64,000 nucleotides of DNA from CAWAQA01 sp963784065 (GCA_963784065.1 CAWAQA010000003.1:1426001-1490000); one strand, 5' to 3'. Counted from the stretch's first letter, positions 37,195 through 48,210 are shown. Notes: generated from the letters alone by a model not told the origin. Translations and numbers: made by a program.

Positions 37195-38988
37195 GACATG
37201 TCCAGGCGAACCGTCAGGTGCGCTCGAGTCCGATACGGCGCTTGATTTCGTGCATCAGCGCGGCGCGCCGCTTCGCACGCTGATGCTGCGCCTTCTGCCG
37301 CGATCGGGTCGCCTTGCGATCGTCCTTCTCGCGCCGGTCGGCCTCGATTCGCTGCTGTCGCGCACTCAGCTCGGCCTGGCGCGCCGCCTCCACCTGCCGC
37401 ACCTTGTCCAGGTGTGCGGCTTCGCGTTCGGATCGGCGCCGCTGCTGCTCGGCGTCGCGCTACGCGGCGATACTCGTCGCGGCGGCGAACCAGCTGCAGC
37501 TGGGCAAACGTCCGATCGGCGGGATTTTCCGCGCGCGCGACGACAACCTCGAGGGCCCGCGCGAGCGGCAGGAGCAGCACGCGAAGCGCCGGCGCCCATA
37601 CCGGCCCGGTAGCAGGGGCGGGCGCTGGCATGCGGCCGAGATCCTCGAGGGCCGCCACGACCGCATCGGTCGCCGGCCGATCGGCGCCACGCGGGCGGAT
37701 GAAGGCGGTCACGAAGCGCTCGTTGACGATCGTGACGGGCCGGCTCGCCGAGCGACGCCGACAGCTGCGCTCGGTGCTCGTCGAAGCTCCGCGCCAGTTG
37801 CAGCACGCCGCCGCCGACCGACTTCAGATAGTGAAAATGGGTCGTCCCCTCCTGCCGCTCGACGAACTCCGGGATGACGATGGTGTGCACCGGGCGGCCG
37901 ACAATCGCCGCCTCGAGAAACGCGCTGGTGTTGAGCCCGATCACCGCCGAGCTGTAGTACAGCGATTCGAAGTAGTCCTCCTTCGACCGCTCGTCGAGCG
38001 GGAGCGAGCCGTACAGCGTCACATCGGGAAGATCCGACAGGTTCACGTCGGCCCACTCCTCGGCGCGTGTCGGATGCGGACGGACGAGCACGGCGGCGGA
38101 TCGCAGGCGCGGATCGGCGCTCGACCTGATCTCCTCGATCCAGCGGCGCACGAACTGCGCTTCGGTCGGCGCGATGGGATAGAGCGCCGAGCACGCGTAC
38201 AAGAGCAGGGGGCGGTCGGACGGCAGCCGCACCATCGCGCAGAACTGCTCGCGCGATCGCGCCGGCGTGCGGCCGAACCATTGGTCGTAGCACTGCGCGC
38301 CAGTGACGGTGATCCGGCTGGCCGGGATGCGGTGCAGCTGCCGTGGCCTCCTGGGTCTGCGTGTCGTTCCAGACGAGCACCCTGTCGGGCAGCTCGCTGA
38401 TCCGTGCCTTGCTCGAGAGGTGATCCCAGCTGCCGACGCCGAGCGCCGTGCGCGCACCGTACGCGCGCGCGCTGCGCAGCACTTCGATCTGACGCGACCC
38501 GAGATCGAGCAGCGGTGTCACCAGCACCAGGTCCGGGCCGCGACTCCCGCATCAGCGCGTCGAGCTCCGCGTTGCCGGGGCAGCACCCGTTCGATGGCGC
38601 GCAGGCCCGTCACCAGGGCCCGTCGGCCGGCACCCGTACGGACCAGCGGCCACGTCGTGATGCGCCGAAGGAGCGCCGGAACGCGCTCCCCCACTCGCAT
38701 CCGCAGCCGTGGCGCGTTCGCATAGTGCGGCTCGAAGTAGCGCAGGTAGTCGAGCCAGATCCGAACCGCCGCGGCCAGCTCGCTCCAGTCGTCCGGGCGA
38801 AAATCCTCCCAGCTCCACCGGATCTGCGGAACGTCCGCCAGCAGTGTCTCCGGATCGATTCCGGATCCGACGCTGTCGCGCCGGTTGGCCAGGATCTGGA
38901 TCTCGTGCCCGGTCGCCGCCAGCTGTCGCAGCACCGACTCGTACATCCGCATCGAGCCAAGATGCCGCATCGAACAGAGGATGCGCAT
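37191..38988 (-). CDS. Family B protein 5 (frameshifts)
   Basis: About 599 residues. RILCSMRHLGSMRMYESVL, then SWEDFRPDDWSELAAAVRIW, VTPLLDLGSRQIEVLRSA, SWDHLSSKARIS, VWNDTQTQEA, VTGAQCYDQWFGRTPARSRE, VLVRPHPTRAEEW, DYFESLYYSSAVIGLNTSA and FLEAAIVGRPVHTIVIPEF. Frameshifts near 38540, 38340, 37730 and 37430. It ends in a basic helical tail (DRREKDDRKATRSRQK). The start at 38988 follows a 111-base gap, so a new ribosome entry, or a weak promoter, is needed here. Confidence 0.83.
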
Positions 38989-39099
38989 GCTAAGGCACCG
39001 TCCGGACGGCTGGAGTCCCGGTCACAACGAGCCTGCGAACGCCATCTCCGGGGCAGAGACATCGCCGCGGTCCGCCAGTGAATCGGACGGCACAGACCA

Positions 39100-40817
39100 T
39101 CATGGCACCTGGTCCGGTTCGCCCTTGCGCCAGACGAGGAACGCGTGGACGCGCATCTTTCCACGGTTGAACGCCCACCGCAGCGGACCGATGACCACAC
39201 GCCGTGCGACGGCCTTCGCCAGCCGGAACAGCCGGCCGGGCAGGCGGCGGACGAAGCGCGCGGCGTAGATCAATCGCGACACGAGCCCGCGGAACGCCAG
39301 CCGCGCCGGTCGCGTCCAGTGCAGCACCATCGACCGCAGCTTCGCGCGCTCCATGGTCAGCACCGTCGCCAGCACGGCGGCCGGCAGGAGCGCGAGCCGG
39401 AGGACACGCGTGGCCACCGACGGTGACACGGCCGCGCGCGCCGGGCCCGCGGCGAACGCTTCGATCGCCGCGACCACCTGCGGCGTCGCGGCGAGCATCC
39501 AGCCCGCGCGGGCGCACGAACGCCTGGATGAAGCGGCGGGCGCTCTGACGCTCGTCGCGGCCGTCGACCAGCAGGCGCGCGAGCTGCGCCGACGTGTTCG
39601 TCGAGGTCGGCGGCGAGGTGCAGCAGGCCGCCCTCCACGTTCTTCAGGTGCTGGAAGTGCAGCGTGCCTTCCTGCGTCGCGGCGAACTCCGCGGCGGCCA
39701 CCGTATACACCGGGCGGCCGACGATGCCCGACTCGATCATGCCGCTGGTGTTCACGCCGACCACACCTTCGGCGTGGTACATCGAGTCGAAGTAGTCCGC
39801 TCGCGCGGTCCCGCCGATCGGGTTGACGCCGGTCTTCGGCCAGACCACCACGTTCTCGAACTCGGCCGCCAGATCCACGTCGCGCCACTGGCCGGCGTTC
39901 TGCGGATGCGGACGGACCAGCAGGCCGGCGGTGCGCAGCCGCGGGTCGGCGCTGCCGCGAATCGCCGCGGCCCACCGCCGCACGAACCCGACTTCGTACG
40001 GCGCGATGAACGGCGACGAGCAGAGATACAGGACGATCGGCCGCGCCGGATCGAGTCCGACCTGGCGGCAGAAGGCGTCGCGATCGAGCGACGGGGTCGT
40101 CGCGAACCAGTGGTCGTAGGCCTGCGAGCCGGTGACGACGATCGACTCCGCGGGCACGTCGTGCAGATCGATCGCCTCCTGCTTCTGTGCCTCGTTCCAG
40201 ACGAGCACGCGATCGGGCACCTCGTGGATCAATCCCTTGGTCGTCAGGTGGTCCCAGCTGCCGACGCCGAGCACGCTCTTGATGCCGAGCTGCTTCGCAC
40301 AGCGGACGTGGTCGACCTGATGCGAGCGGAAGTACAGGAGCGGCGTCAGCAGCAGGACGTCGGGATCGATCCGGCGGAAGACGTCGGCGACCTCGCCGGG
40401 CGGCGGCAGCGCGCGATCGATCAGCCGGAACGTCCGCTGCAGCACGGCAAGTCCGGCGCGCGAGCCCAGCACCGGCAGCCGCGCGGCGATCAGCGCGAAA
40501 CGCGGCGCCTGTTCGGCGGCGCGTCCGCGGAGCTTCGGCGAGTCGTCCCAGCGGGGGTCGAGGTAGCGCCAGTAGTCGAGGGCCGCGCGAACCCCGGTCG
40601 CCAGCGCGTACCAGAGACGATGCCGGCTCGTCGGGAGCAGCTCGAAGCTGATGGACGGGTGATCGGCTGCGAGGACGTCCGCCATCTTCTGCCCGTCGAT
40701 CGCGTCGCGCCGTTCCGCGAGCAGGTGCAGCTCATGGCCCTGTTCCGCGAGCAGGCGGATCGTGGACTGGAAATTCCGGAGGAATCCGAAATGCGTCGCG
40801 GAAAAGAGAATCTTCAT
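39100..40817 (-). CDS. Family B protein 6, first gene of the long operon (frameshifts)
   Basis: About 572 residues from ATG 40817. KILFSATHFGFLRNFQSTI, DVLLLTPLLYFRSHQVDHV, SWDHLTTKGLIH, VWNEAQKQEAIDLHD, VVTGSQAYDHWFATT, LLVRPHPQNAGQW, DYFDSMYHAEGVVGVNTSG and MIESGIVGRPVYTVAAAEF form one continuous frame. Frameshifts near 39600 and 39510 lead to a basic C-terminus (RGKMRVHAFLVWRKGEP). It reads SQAYDHWF in the signature block. Its upstream region is the divergent gap at 40818-41085, the natural site for the operon promoter. Confidence 0.85.
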
Positions 40818-41085
40818 GCGGCAGTTCGGGGCACCGGCGCGGCCGTACAGGCTCCCGCCCTCTCACCTACAGCGAGGCGCGTGCAACCTGATGCGCACAC
40901 CACGACCAACTACACGAAGCGCAGGAAACTGAACACCGGATCCCGCCCTGCAGGCGAGCTGGGTACCGCGTGAAGCGTGTGGAGGATGTGGCGCGCGTTG
41001 TAACTCGTAGATATTATGAGATTTGATTTCAGAGGGTCAACACCAGCCCGATGCCAATTCTTCTGCACGCGCAACGTCAACCGTT
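40818..41085. promoter_or_regulatory. Divergent intergenic region between B6 and B7
   Basis: 268 bases without a convincing gene. An AT-rich patch at about 41000-41032 (TAGATATTATGAGATTTG) stands out against the GC-rich surroundings and contains TATTAT, a possible -10 for the plus-strand gene. No good -35 or ribosome site was recognised. It must drive B7 and probably the 30-kb minus-strand operon. Confidence 0.45.
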
Positions 41086-42533
41086 GTGAAGATCCTGTTT
41101 CTCGTCCACAACCTCGGCAAGACCCGACACTTCGAAAACGTCATCCAGGAGCTGAGCCGCCGCGGCCATGCCATCGTCGTCACCGCCGCGCACAAGCGCA
41201 ACAAGCCGCTGAAGCTCGGCGTGTTCGGCCAGGACAAGAGTGTCGACGTCATGCCCAACCCGGTGCGCCGGCTCGATGCATGGGAGCCGTTCGTCCGGCC
41301 GCTCCGGCAGGCGCGCGACTACCTTCGTTTTCTCGATCCCAGCTACGCGAACGCCGCCAAACTCGCCGATCGGGCGCGCATCTACGCGCCCCAGGGCTGG
41401 GCCGATCGGTTCGGTCCGCACGGATCGCTCCGGGCGCGATGGCGGCTCGTGCGCCGCGCGCTCGAGCTGGCCGAGGATCTCGTCCCGAGCGAGCGCTATT
41501 ACGAGCTCTTCATCCGCTCGCATGCGCCAGACGTCGTGCTGGTGACGCCGCTCGTCGACTTCGGCTCGTACCAGACGGACTACGTGAAGAGTGCGCATCG
41601 CCTGGGCATCCCGGTCGGCTTCGTGCCGTTCAGCTGGGACAACCTGACGAACCGGGGGCTGGTCCGGATCGCGCCCGACCGCGTCCTCGTCTGGAACGAA
41701 CACCAGAAGCGCGAAGCGACCACTTATCACGGCGTATCGCCCGACCGCGTCGTCGTCGCCGGCGCGCCGCGCTTCGACGACTTCTTTGCGATGCGCCCTT
41801 CGATGACGCGCGCGCAGTTCTGCGCGCGCACCGGGATCGACTCCGGCGCGCCCCCTGCTCCTCTATCTCTGCTCCTCGCACTTCGTGGCCCCCGACGAGG
41901 TGGAATTCGTCCGCCGCTGGGCGCGCGCGGTGCGCCAGTCGGCAGACCCGGCCCTCGCCGGGTGCAGCATCCTCGTGCGGCCGCATCCTGCCAACGCCGA
42001 GCAGTGGGAACGGGTGGACCTTGGCGGCGTCGAGAACGCCGCCGTCTGGCCGGACCCGCCGCGCGTACAGGCCGACCCGGCGCTGTACGACTCGCTCTCT
42101 CACGCCGCAGCGGTCGTGGGTCTCAACACGAGCGCGATGATCGAGGCGGGGATCGTCGGCAAGTCGGTCCATACGATCGAGACCGAGGAGTTTGCCGGCG
42201 GCCAGGCGCAGACGCTGCACTTCCATTACCTGCTGGCGCGCAACGGCGGACCCGTCGAAGTGGCGCGGAGGCCTCGACGAACACCTGCGACAGCTGGCCA
42301 GCGCGCTCTTGCATCCCGAGGCCGGCGCCGAGCGCAGCCGCCGCTTCGTCGAAGCCTTCGTGCGTCCGCGCGGGCTCGACCGGCCGGTTGCCCCAATCCT
42401 GGCGGATGAAATAGAGCGGCTGGGGCAGATCCGCAAGCGGCCGCGGCGGCCGCCCTTGTGGCACGGCCCCGCCCGGCGGGCACTCCTCGCGCTGCTGAAG
42501 CGCCGCGCCCCGCGGGCGGGCGGACGGGGCTAG
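41086..42533 (+). CDS. Family B protein 7, divergent plus-strand member (frameshifts)
   Basis: About 482 residues, shorter than the other B proteins because it lacks most of the basic tail. GTG 41086 starts KILFLVHNLGKTRHFENVI. Then DVVLVTPLVDFGSYQTDYV, SWDNLTNRGLVR, VWNEHQKREATTYHG, VVVAGAPRFDDFFAMRP, ILVRPHPANAEQW, LYDSLSHAAAVVGLNTSA and MIEAGIVGKSVHTIETEEF. Frameshifts near 41851 and 42275. SWDNL and GAPRFDDFF differ from the SWDHL and GAQCYDQWF of its paralogues. It ends in TAG at 42533. The weak upstream sequence makes the GTG start provisional. Confidence 0.83.
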
Positions 42534-42537
42534 TGGC

Positions 42538-42707
42538 GTGCTTCGCCTGCTGAATCGACTGCCAAGGCCGCTCCGATACGTCGCGCCCGTCGGAAACCGC
42601 GCTTGGAGGCTTGCGTGCGCCTACTACGGCAATCAGTTGATACGGTCACTAGGGGCCACTCAGGCGGAATCGGATCTGCCGATGCCCGGTGCCAGGGTGA
42701 GGTGCTT
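42538..42707 (+). other. Possible short coding remnant between convergent genes
   Basis: Directly after the B7 stop (TAGTG) an open stretch starts at GTG 42538 and reads LRLLNRLPRPLRYVAPVGNR and then WRLACAYYGNQLIRS. Beyond ~42710 it is merely antisense to the membrane gene. The basic, helical character resembles a family B C-terminal tail, so it may be a displaced tail or the start of a degraded gene. Not recognised; weak support. Confidence 0.2.
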
Positions 42708-44238
42708 TCAGATGCGCGAATTCACGAACGTGTCGTCGAGCACGATTCGCCAGAACGCGAGATGGGCGACGGCGAGCAGCACGGCCGCGATCGCCGTCTT
42801 GCGGGCGTCGTGCGCGCAGACCCACGCCAGCGCGAACAGCGCCGGGAAACGCGGCGAAGACGAGATCCATCTCGACGGCGAGCCCCTGAATCGGCCAGAA
42901 CATCAGGAGGAACACCGCCGAAGGGATCGAGTAGACGAGCGCGAGCCGCACCTCCTCGGCGTGCGTTCGCCACAGCGATGCCGCGACCGCGACGAGGGGA
43001 ACACCGGCGGCCCAGGCGCTGAAGAACAGGTCCCTGGCGCCGGTGGCGCTGAAGATGGCGGCGTTGACCCGTTCGCCGACCTCCGCGGCGAACCAGGGTC
43101 GCAGCGGAATCGACTCGGCATGCCCTGGTACGAGCGGCAGCTTCAACACGATCAGGTACACAGCCACCCAACCGAGATACGCGGCGGTCCCCCACGCGAC
43201 CAGGCCGTGCCAGCCGCCGCACGCGGTCCGCCAGCGAGATTCTCGCGGCCAACGCGGCGAGCCACGCGCCAGCCAGCGACAGGAGCCCGAACCCGTGCAG
43301 CGCGGCGCCGAATCCGAGCAGGGTGCCGCCCGCCTCCAGGCGCGCCGTTCCCTGCTGCAAACCGCGAACGATCAGCGGGAATGCCGCAGCGTTCAGCGAC
43401 AGGTGGCCCAGCTCGCGGTAGCCGAAATACAGGAGCGTCGACGGCGCCAGCAGCACGAGACCCAGATACCTGAGCACGATTGCCGACCATCCCTCGACCT
43501 CCGCCACCGTCAGCGCCGAGAGGACGAACCACGCCGTCGCACCGTGCATCAGCGTCCGCATCGCGCGCTCCGGCGCCGCATCTGTCCGGCCGAACAGCGC
43601 GTCGAGCCGCCCGAGGATGGCGTGGGACAGGTGCGCCTCGGCGCGGATCTCGCGCACGCCGCTGAACGTCTCGAACGACGCGCGGCTCCTCGTGTAGGTG
43701 TCCGAGTCGCCCATGCGGACAGGCTGTCGCAGGGGAAGCGCATACGCCGCAAGGGTCACGCCGAGCAACGCTGCGGCTGCGACGAGCCGGCGGCGGCCGG
43801 GGTCGGGCACCGTCGCGGCCCAGAGCAGCGTGCCGGCCAACGCGAACAGCAGCAGACTCTGCACCTGCACGAGCTGCAGCGGCGCTGGCCCGACGAGGAG
43901 GCGCGCGCGTTCCACGCCAACGTGAATCTCGCGGCGCGGCACCGACAATGTGGGCCGATCGATATAGGCCGTGTCGGCGACGGCCCGGTCGCCGACCAGC
44001 GCGCCAACGTTCTCACGCGATCGGTCGCGCAGCTGGTAGCGCCAGGTCTGTCCTCAACCGGTTCACCGGCGAACAGACCATAGCGCCGTTCGAGCGCGGC
44101 GCGGTCCGCAGCCGCAAGCCCTTCCTGCCATCGGACGTGCACGCGCGGGTTGACGACGGCCACGTCGATCAGTGCCACGGCGAGGAGCACGATCGCGCCC
44201 AGCGCGATCCAGATGCGCCGCTTCGGCCGGTCAGTCAC
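42708..44238 (-). CDS. Membrane protein with N-terminal RVxVRW module (frameshifts)
   Basis: About 510 residues. GTG 44238 lies 8 nt inside the methyltransferase end (GTGACTGA). After a first transmembrane helix (WIALGAIVLLAVALIDVAVV) comes a ~95-residue soluble module. It contains NPRVHVRWQEGLAAADRAAL, ERRYGLFAGE, TWRYQLRDRSRENVGALVG and VADTAYIDR. About nine helices follow, with a loop RMGDSDTYTRSRASFETFSG. It ends LDDTFVNSRI at 42708. Frameshifts near 44055, 43210 and 42850. The soluble module recurs as stand-alone proteins at 53995-54504 and 56214-56647. The polytopic part looks GT-C-like. No named family. Confidence 0.72.
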
Positions 44239-45225
44239 GACTCCGGTCCAACAGCGCCCCACGCAGCCTGACGGGCAGCCGGTGCAGCCACCGATCGCGC
44301 CAGTCCGGCCGGCTCCGCGCATACCGCGTCAAGGCAGCGATCGCCGCGCGAAGCGGTTCCTCGGGCAGCGGCGGCGGCGCCGCGGTGCGCGTGGCGACCA
44401 CCCGAAGCCGCAACGGCTGCCCGTCGGAAAAGGCGCGATCGAGCTCCGGATCGTCCAGACACGCGGCCGTGCTCGAATCCGGCCCGCGCCAGGAGTCCGC
44501 GGAGGCACGTCTCCGAGAAAGCGAGAGGATGATTGCGCCCGTTGATGCAGTAGCGAAAATCGCCGTGCTGCGCCAGCGTATCCAGGCGCGGGACGCTGAC
44601 GAACAGACCGCCGCCGTCGCGAAGCGTGGCGGACACGGCGCGCAGCAGCGCGAGCGGCTCGATGACGTGCTCCAGCACGTGATGGAGGACGACCAGATCG
44701 AAGCTTCCGTCCTGCGGCGGCGACTCGAGCCGGTGATGCCGCAGGAACGCCACGCTACTGGACGGCTCGATCCCGTAGGTGTCCCATCCCAGGTCCTGCA
44801 GCCCGTTGAGGAACTTGCCGTCGCCACAGCCGACGTCCAGCGCCCTCGCACCAGCGGGCCGCGACAGCACGTTCACATGCGGCTGCAGCGCCTGGAGCAG
44901 CGTGTCGCGCCGCCGCGGCCGTCCTCCCTGCTTCTTTGGCCGCCCGTGCGCCCCGTGGCGCATGTGCGCCGCCTCGAGCTTGGCGGTCCGCTCGACGCGT
45001 CTCGCCGCCCACTCCCCCGCCTGTCGAATAGAACGCCGCGAGCTGGTCGGTTGTCGGCAGCGGGTTCCAGAAGACCAGGCCGCAGCTGCGGCAACCGGTC
45101 AGGAACGCGACCCGCGGTCGCATGTGCCTGCGCATCGGCAACACGTCCACGTGCGTGAGCCGCTGCGAATGACAGGCCGGGCAGGCAGTCGCTTCACCGG
45201 CAATCCGCAGCCACAACGACTGCAC
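44231..45225 (-). CDS. SAM methyltransferase with N-terminal Cys4 motif (frameshifts)
   Basis: About 330 residues. Cys pairs CPAC and CRSCGLVFWNP form a probable zinc site. The SAM site is ALDVGCGDGKFLNGLQDLG with YGIEPSSSVAFL after it; VVLHHVLEHVIEPLALLRA and GGGLFVSVPRLDTLA complete the class I core. Frameshifts near 45000 and 44455; the corrected tail reads DDPELDRAFSDGQPLRLRVV and ends at TGA 44231. GTG 45225 is the proposed start; GTG 45233 (GTGA with the permease) is an alternative. As the only methyltransferase inside the exporter gene group, it may cap or decorate the chain before export. Confidence 0.8.
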
Positions 45226-45229
45226 GGGA

Positions 45230-46074
45230 TCACCGCTCCTCGATAGCACGGGATTCTGCGCGTGTGAAATAGAGGAAGCCGGCAACGGTCAGCACGAGCA
45301 CGCCGCCGGCAGCCGCCGGCGAGTGCACGGCCATCGAAGACACCGACCCCGAAGAGTCCCCACTTGAACGTCTCCGCGATGATCGCCATCGGGTTCAACA
45401 GCATCCAGCCGCGGTGCGCCTCGGGAACGGCGGACAACGGATAGAGCACCGGCGTCAGCAGGTACCAGATCGACAGCACCTGGCCGAGCGCGAACCGCAT
45501 GTCCCGCGTGCTCTCACCCCAGACGGAGGTGAACAGCGAGAGACCGAGCGCGAAGAGCAGGGCCAGGGCCAGCGCGGCTCCCGCCCAGAGCAGCGCCTGC
45601 GTCCATGCGCAGGTACAGCCGATCGTCGCGAGCGGCGTAATATGCCAGCGCCAGCGCCAGTACCGAGAGCTTGATCGCCAGGTCGAGCAGCGCCGGCGTG
45701 ATGTTGCCGAGCGGCATGATGGTGCGCGGCATGTGAATCTGCTCCGTCAGGTGCCGGTTCATCTCGAGCGACCGCGTCCCCCACAGCAGGGTCGCCGCGA
45801 ACGTGTCCCACACCACCGTGCCGGCGAGCAGAAAGAGGAAGTACGGCAGGCCGTTCGATGCGATGCCGAGCAGCGCCCCGAAGATCAGCGCCCGCAGCGC
45901 GAGCGGGAAGAGGGGCGTGATGAAGAGCCACAACCAGCCGAGCACCGTCCGGCGGTAGATCTTCCGCAGCGCGCGATTGCCGACGAACCGCAGCAGCCGG
46001 CGATGGTTCCAGGCGTCCGCGATGGCGGCCGCGGGCCCTTGCGGGCTCGTGGTCACTTCCCACCGTTGACTCAC
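45230..46074 (-). CDS. ABC-2 polysaccharide export permease 1, Wzm-type (frameshifts)
   Basis: About 281 residues with six hydrophobic segments. It starts at GTG 46074 (GTGA with permease 2) and opens with an interfacial helix LLRFVGNRALRKIYRRTVLG. WLWLFITPLFPLALRALIFG, NGLPYFLFLLAGTVVW and IMPLGNITPALLDLAIKLSV follow, then PMAIIAETFKWGLFGV (a conserved NP-ETFKW element) and a last helix GFLYFTRAESRAIEER. Frameshifts near 45610 and 45330. Together with the ATPase it should move a lipid-linked glycan across the inner membrane. Confidence 0.87.
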
Positions 46075-46922
46075 AGCTTGTCCATCGCCGCGGCCTCGGA
46101 ACGCGCGAAATACCACGCCCCCGCGCAGAAGGCGAAGACGGTGATGCCGGCCGAGTATCCGAACCAGGCCCACGACTGCTGCAGGCCGGGGAGCACCGCC
46201 CACTTGAAGGTCTCGACCGGCGCCGTCAGCGGGTTGAGGTACACGAGCCAGCGGATCCGCTCCGGGACCTGCGAGACCGGGTAGATGACCGGCGTCAGGT
46301 AGAGCCAGAAGCCGATGACGTAGCGCAGCACGAACCGCGCGTCGCGGGCGCGCGCCTGCCACACCGACGTCCACAAGGACAGTGAAAATGCGAACGCCAG
46401 AATCAACAGCACCGATGCGACCGCCGCGAGCAGCCGCGGCTCGGCCTGGACGTACCAGATACCGTCGTTGGCGCGATAGTAGGCGAAGGCGCCGGCGAGG
46501 ACGAGGGTGATGATCGCCGGCTCGATCAGCCCGGCCGTCATGGAGGCGAGCGGAAGGATCACGCGCGGCACGTACAGCTTCGTCAGCAGCTGGCGGTTGG
46601 CGTCAAGGCCGCGGCTGGCCCGGATCAGCGGGCCGTCGAAGCAGTTCCAGGCGAGCTGCCCGGTCGTGTAGAAGATGAAATACGGAACGGCTCCGGACGG
46701 TACCTGCATCACGCTGCCGAAGACGAAGCTGCCGACGCCGAGCGGCACGAGCGTGCGGATGAACAGCCAGGAGACGCCGAGATGCGTCTTGGCGTAAAGA
46801 GACGTCAGCGACTTCACCGAGAAGAACCACAGAATCCGGCGGTACTGCCAAATCTCGCGGACGCGGGCGAAGAATCCGTCGCGCGTGTCAGCGGCAATGA
46901 CCCACTCGGCGGCCTCAGACAA
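46071..46922 (-). CDS. ABC-2 polysaccharide export permease 2, Wzm-type
   Basis: 283 residues, intact. The start is a rare TTG at 46922, set by an 8-nt overlap with the proposed ATPase stop (TTGTCTGA). It has the same plan as permease 1: IWQYRRILWFFSVKSLTSLY, HLGVSWLFIRTLVPLGVGSF, QLAWNCFDGPLIRASRGLDA, six membrane segments, NPLTAPVETFKWAVLPGL and a final WYFARSEAA. It is clearly a diverged paralogue of the neighbouring permease, so a heterodimeric transporter is likely instead of the usual homodimer. Its stop overlaps permease 1 (GTGA). Confidence 0.9.
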   Translation of the reverse strand: MSEAAEWVIAADTRDGFFARVREIWQYRRILWFFSVKSLTSLYAKTHLGVSWLFIRTLVPLGVGSFVFGSVMQVPSGAVPYFIFYTTGQLAWNCFDGPLIRASRGLDANRQLLTKLYVPRVILPLASMTAGLIEPAIITLVLAGAFAYYRANDGIWYVQAEPRLLAAVASVLLILAFAFSLSLWTSVWQARARDARFVLRYVIGFWLYLTPVIYPVSQVPERIRWLVYLNPLTAPVETFKWAVLPGLQQSWAWFGYSAGITVFAFCAGAWYFARSEAAAMDKL

Positions 46923-48196
46923 GGGTTCGCGCGCTTACGGGCATTGATGTGACCCTGGACATTCCAATCGAGGCGCGGCGCGATGACCCCGCTCCTCACA
47001 CTGCCCCTGAACTGCTCCCCCTCGCGGTCGCCGTAGGCCATGAACGTCAGCGCATTCGGCAGGACGATCTTCGATTCCTTTCCCAGCCGCGTCTGCACGG
47101 TGACGTTGACCGAATACGTCGTCTCGGCCAGGAGGTGCGCCGGGATCCGCACCAGCAGGTCGAAGACGCCGCGGTGGTCCGCGATCACTTCCTCCGGCTG
47201 CACCGCCCTGAAGAGGAAGACACCCTTGGCGAGCAGGTCGACGATGCCGCGCACCGCGGCGTTCGGCTTGCGCACCTTCAGGCGGATCCGGATGTAGACG
47301 TCACGCGTGGTCGGCGCCGCCCCTATCTCTTCGCGCGCCGCGTTCAGCAGCCGCACGGACGCGATCTCCGCGGTCACGTTCGCATGACGGCCCGACGGCT
47401 TGCCATAGCGCGAACTGGACGACTTCGCGCGCAACGCCGCGTCCTCATAGTCGGCGATCACCGCCTCCGGATCGCCATCACGCCGCAGCTCTCCCTTGTC
47501 GAGCCACACGATGCGATGGCACAGGCGGGACAGCGCGGACATGTCGTGCGACACGAAGAAGACCGTCAGGCCGCGCTCGGCTTCCTGCGTCACCCGCTCG
47601 AGGCAGCGCTCCTGGAACGCCATGTCGCCGACCGCGAGAATCTCGTCGGCGAGGAGGATGTCGGGCTGCATGTTGATGGCCACGGAAAAAGCCAGGCGGA
47701 GGTACATCCCGCTCGAATAGTGCCGCAGCGCGTTGTCCATGAACTGATCGAGCTCGGCGAACTGCACGATCTCGTCCAGCCGGTCGAGCGCCTCGCGCCG
47801 GGGCAGGCCGTGCATGGCCGCGTTCATGAGGATGTTGTCCCGCGCCGAGAAATCGGGGTTGAACCCGGCGCCCAGCTCGAGCAGCGACACGACGCGCCCA
47901 TGGCCGATCACGCGCCCCTCTGTCGGTCGGACCACCCGCGCGACGATCTTCAGCAGCGTGGACTTGCCGGCGCCGTTGGCGCCGATGATGCCGAGCACGC
48001 TGCCTTGTGGCACCGCGAACGACACGTTCCGCAACGCCCAGATCTCGCGGCCCTCGGCCATTACGCGGGGCAGGCGCAGGCGGGGCAGCGGCATCCGCGC
48101 GAATCCCAGGTTCAGCGCCGGCCGCGCCTCGGTCGTTGGCCTCTTCGAGGGAATCACGTATCGTTTCCCGAGGCCTTCGACGATCACACTCTCCAT
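46915..48196 (-). CDS. wzt: ABC ATPase with C-terminal glycan-binding domain, Wzt-type
   Basis: About 427 residues. Walker A GANGAGKST, Q-loop region SLLELGAGFNPDFSARDN (typical of the Tag/Wzt ATPases), signature YSSGM, Walker B ILLADEILAVGD and the switch His in VSHDMS. After residue ~255 a ~170-residue beta-rich domain (AEIASVRLLNA, VYIRIRLKVRKPNA, TYSVNVTVQTRLGKE) corresponds to the Wzt C-terminal domain, which in known systems binds the chain terminus and sets export specificity. A probable frameshift near 46950 precedes the stop. ATG 48196 lies 8 bases after a perfect TATAAT, suggesting a leaderless message. Confidence 0.92.
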
Positions 48197-48204
48197 CGAA
48201 ATCG

Positions 48205-48210
48205 ATTATA
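48205..48210 (-). promoter_or_regulatory. -10 box TATAAT for the exporter operon
   Basis: A perfect TATAAT on the minus strand, with eight bases to the ATPase ATG. Transcription would start at or within two bases of the ATG, so no room for a ribosome site is left. The -35 region is weak (CGGCAG at 17-bp spacing). Confidence 0.6.

Noticed and set aside
43043..44083. Plus-strand open frame opposite the RVxVRW membrane protein
   Set aside because: No membrane segment or motif, Gln/Arg-rich, and the minus strand encodes the recognisable module in the same place.
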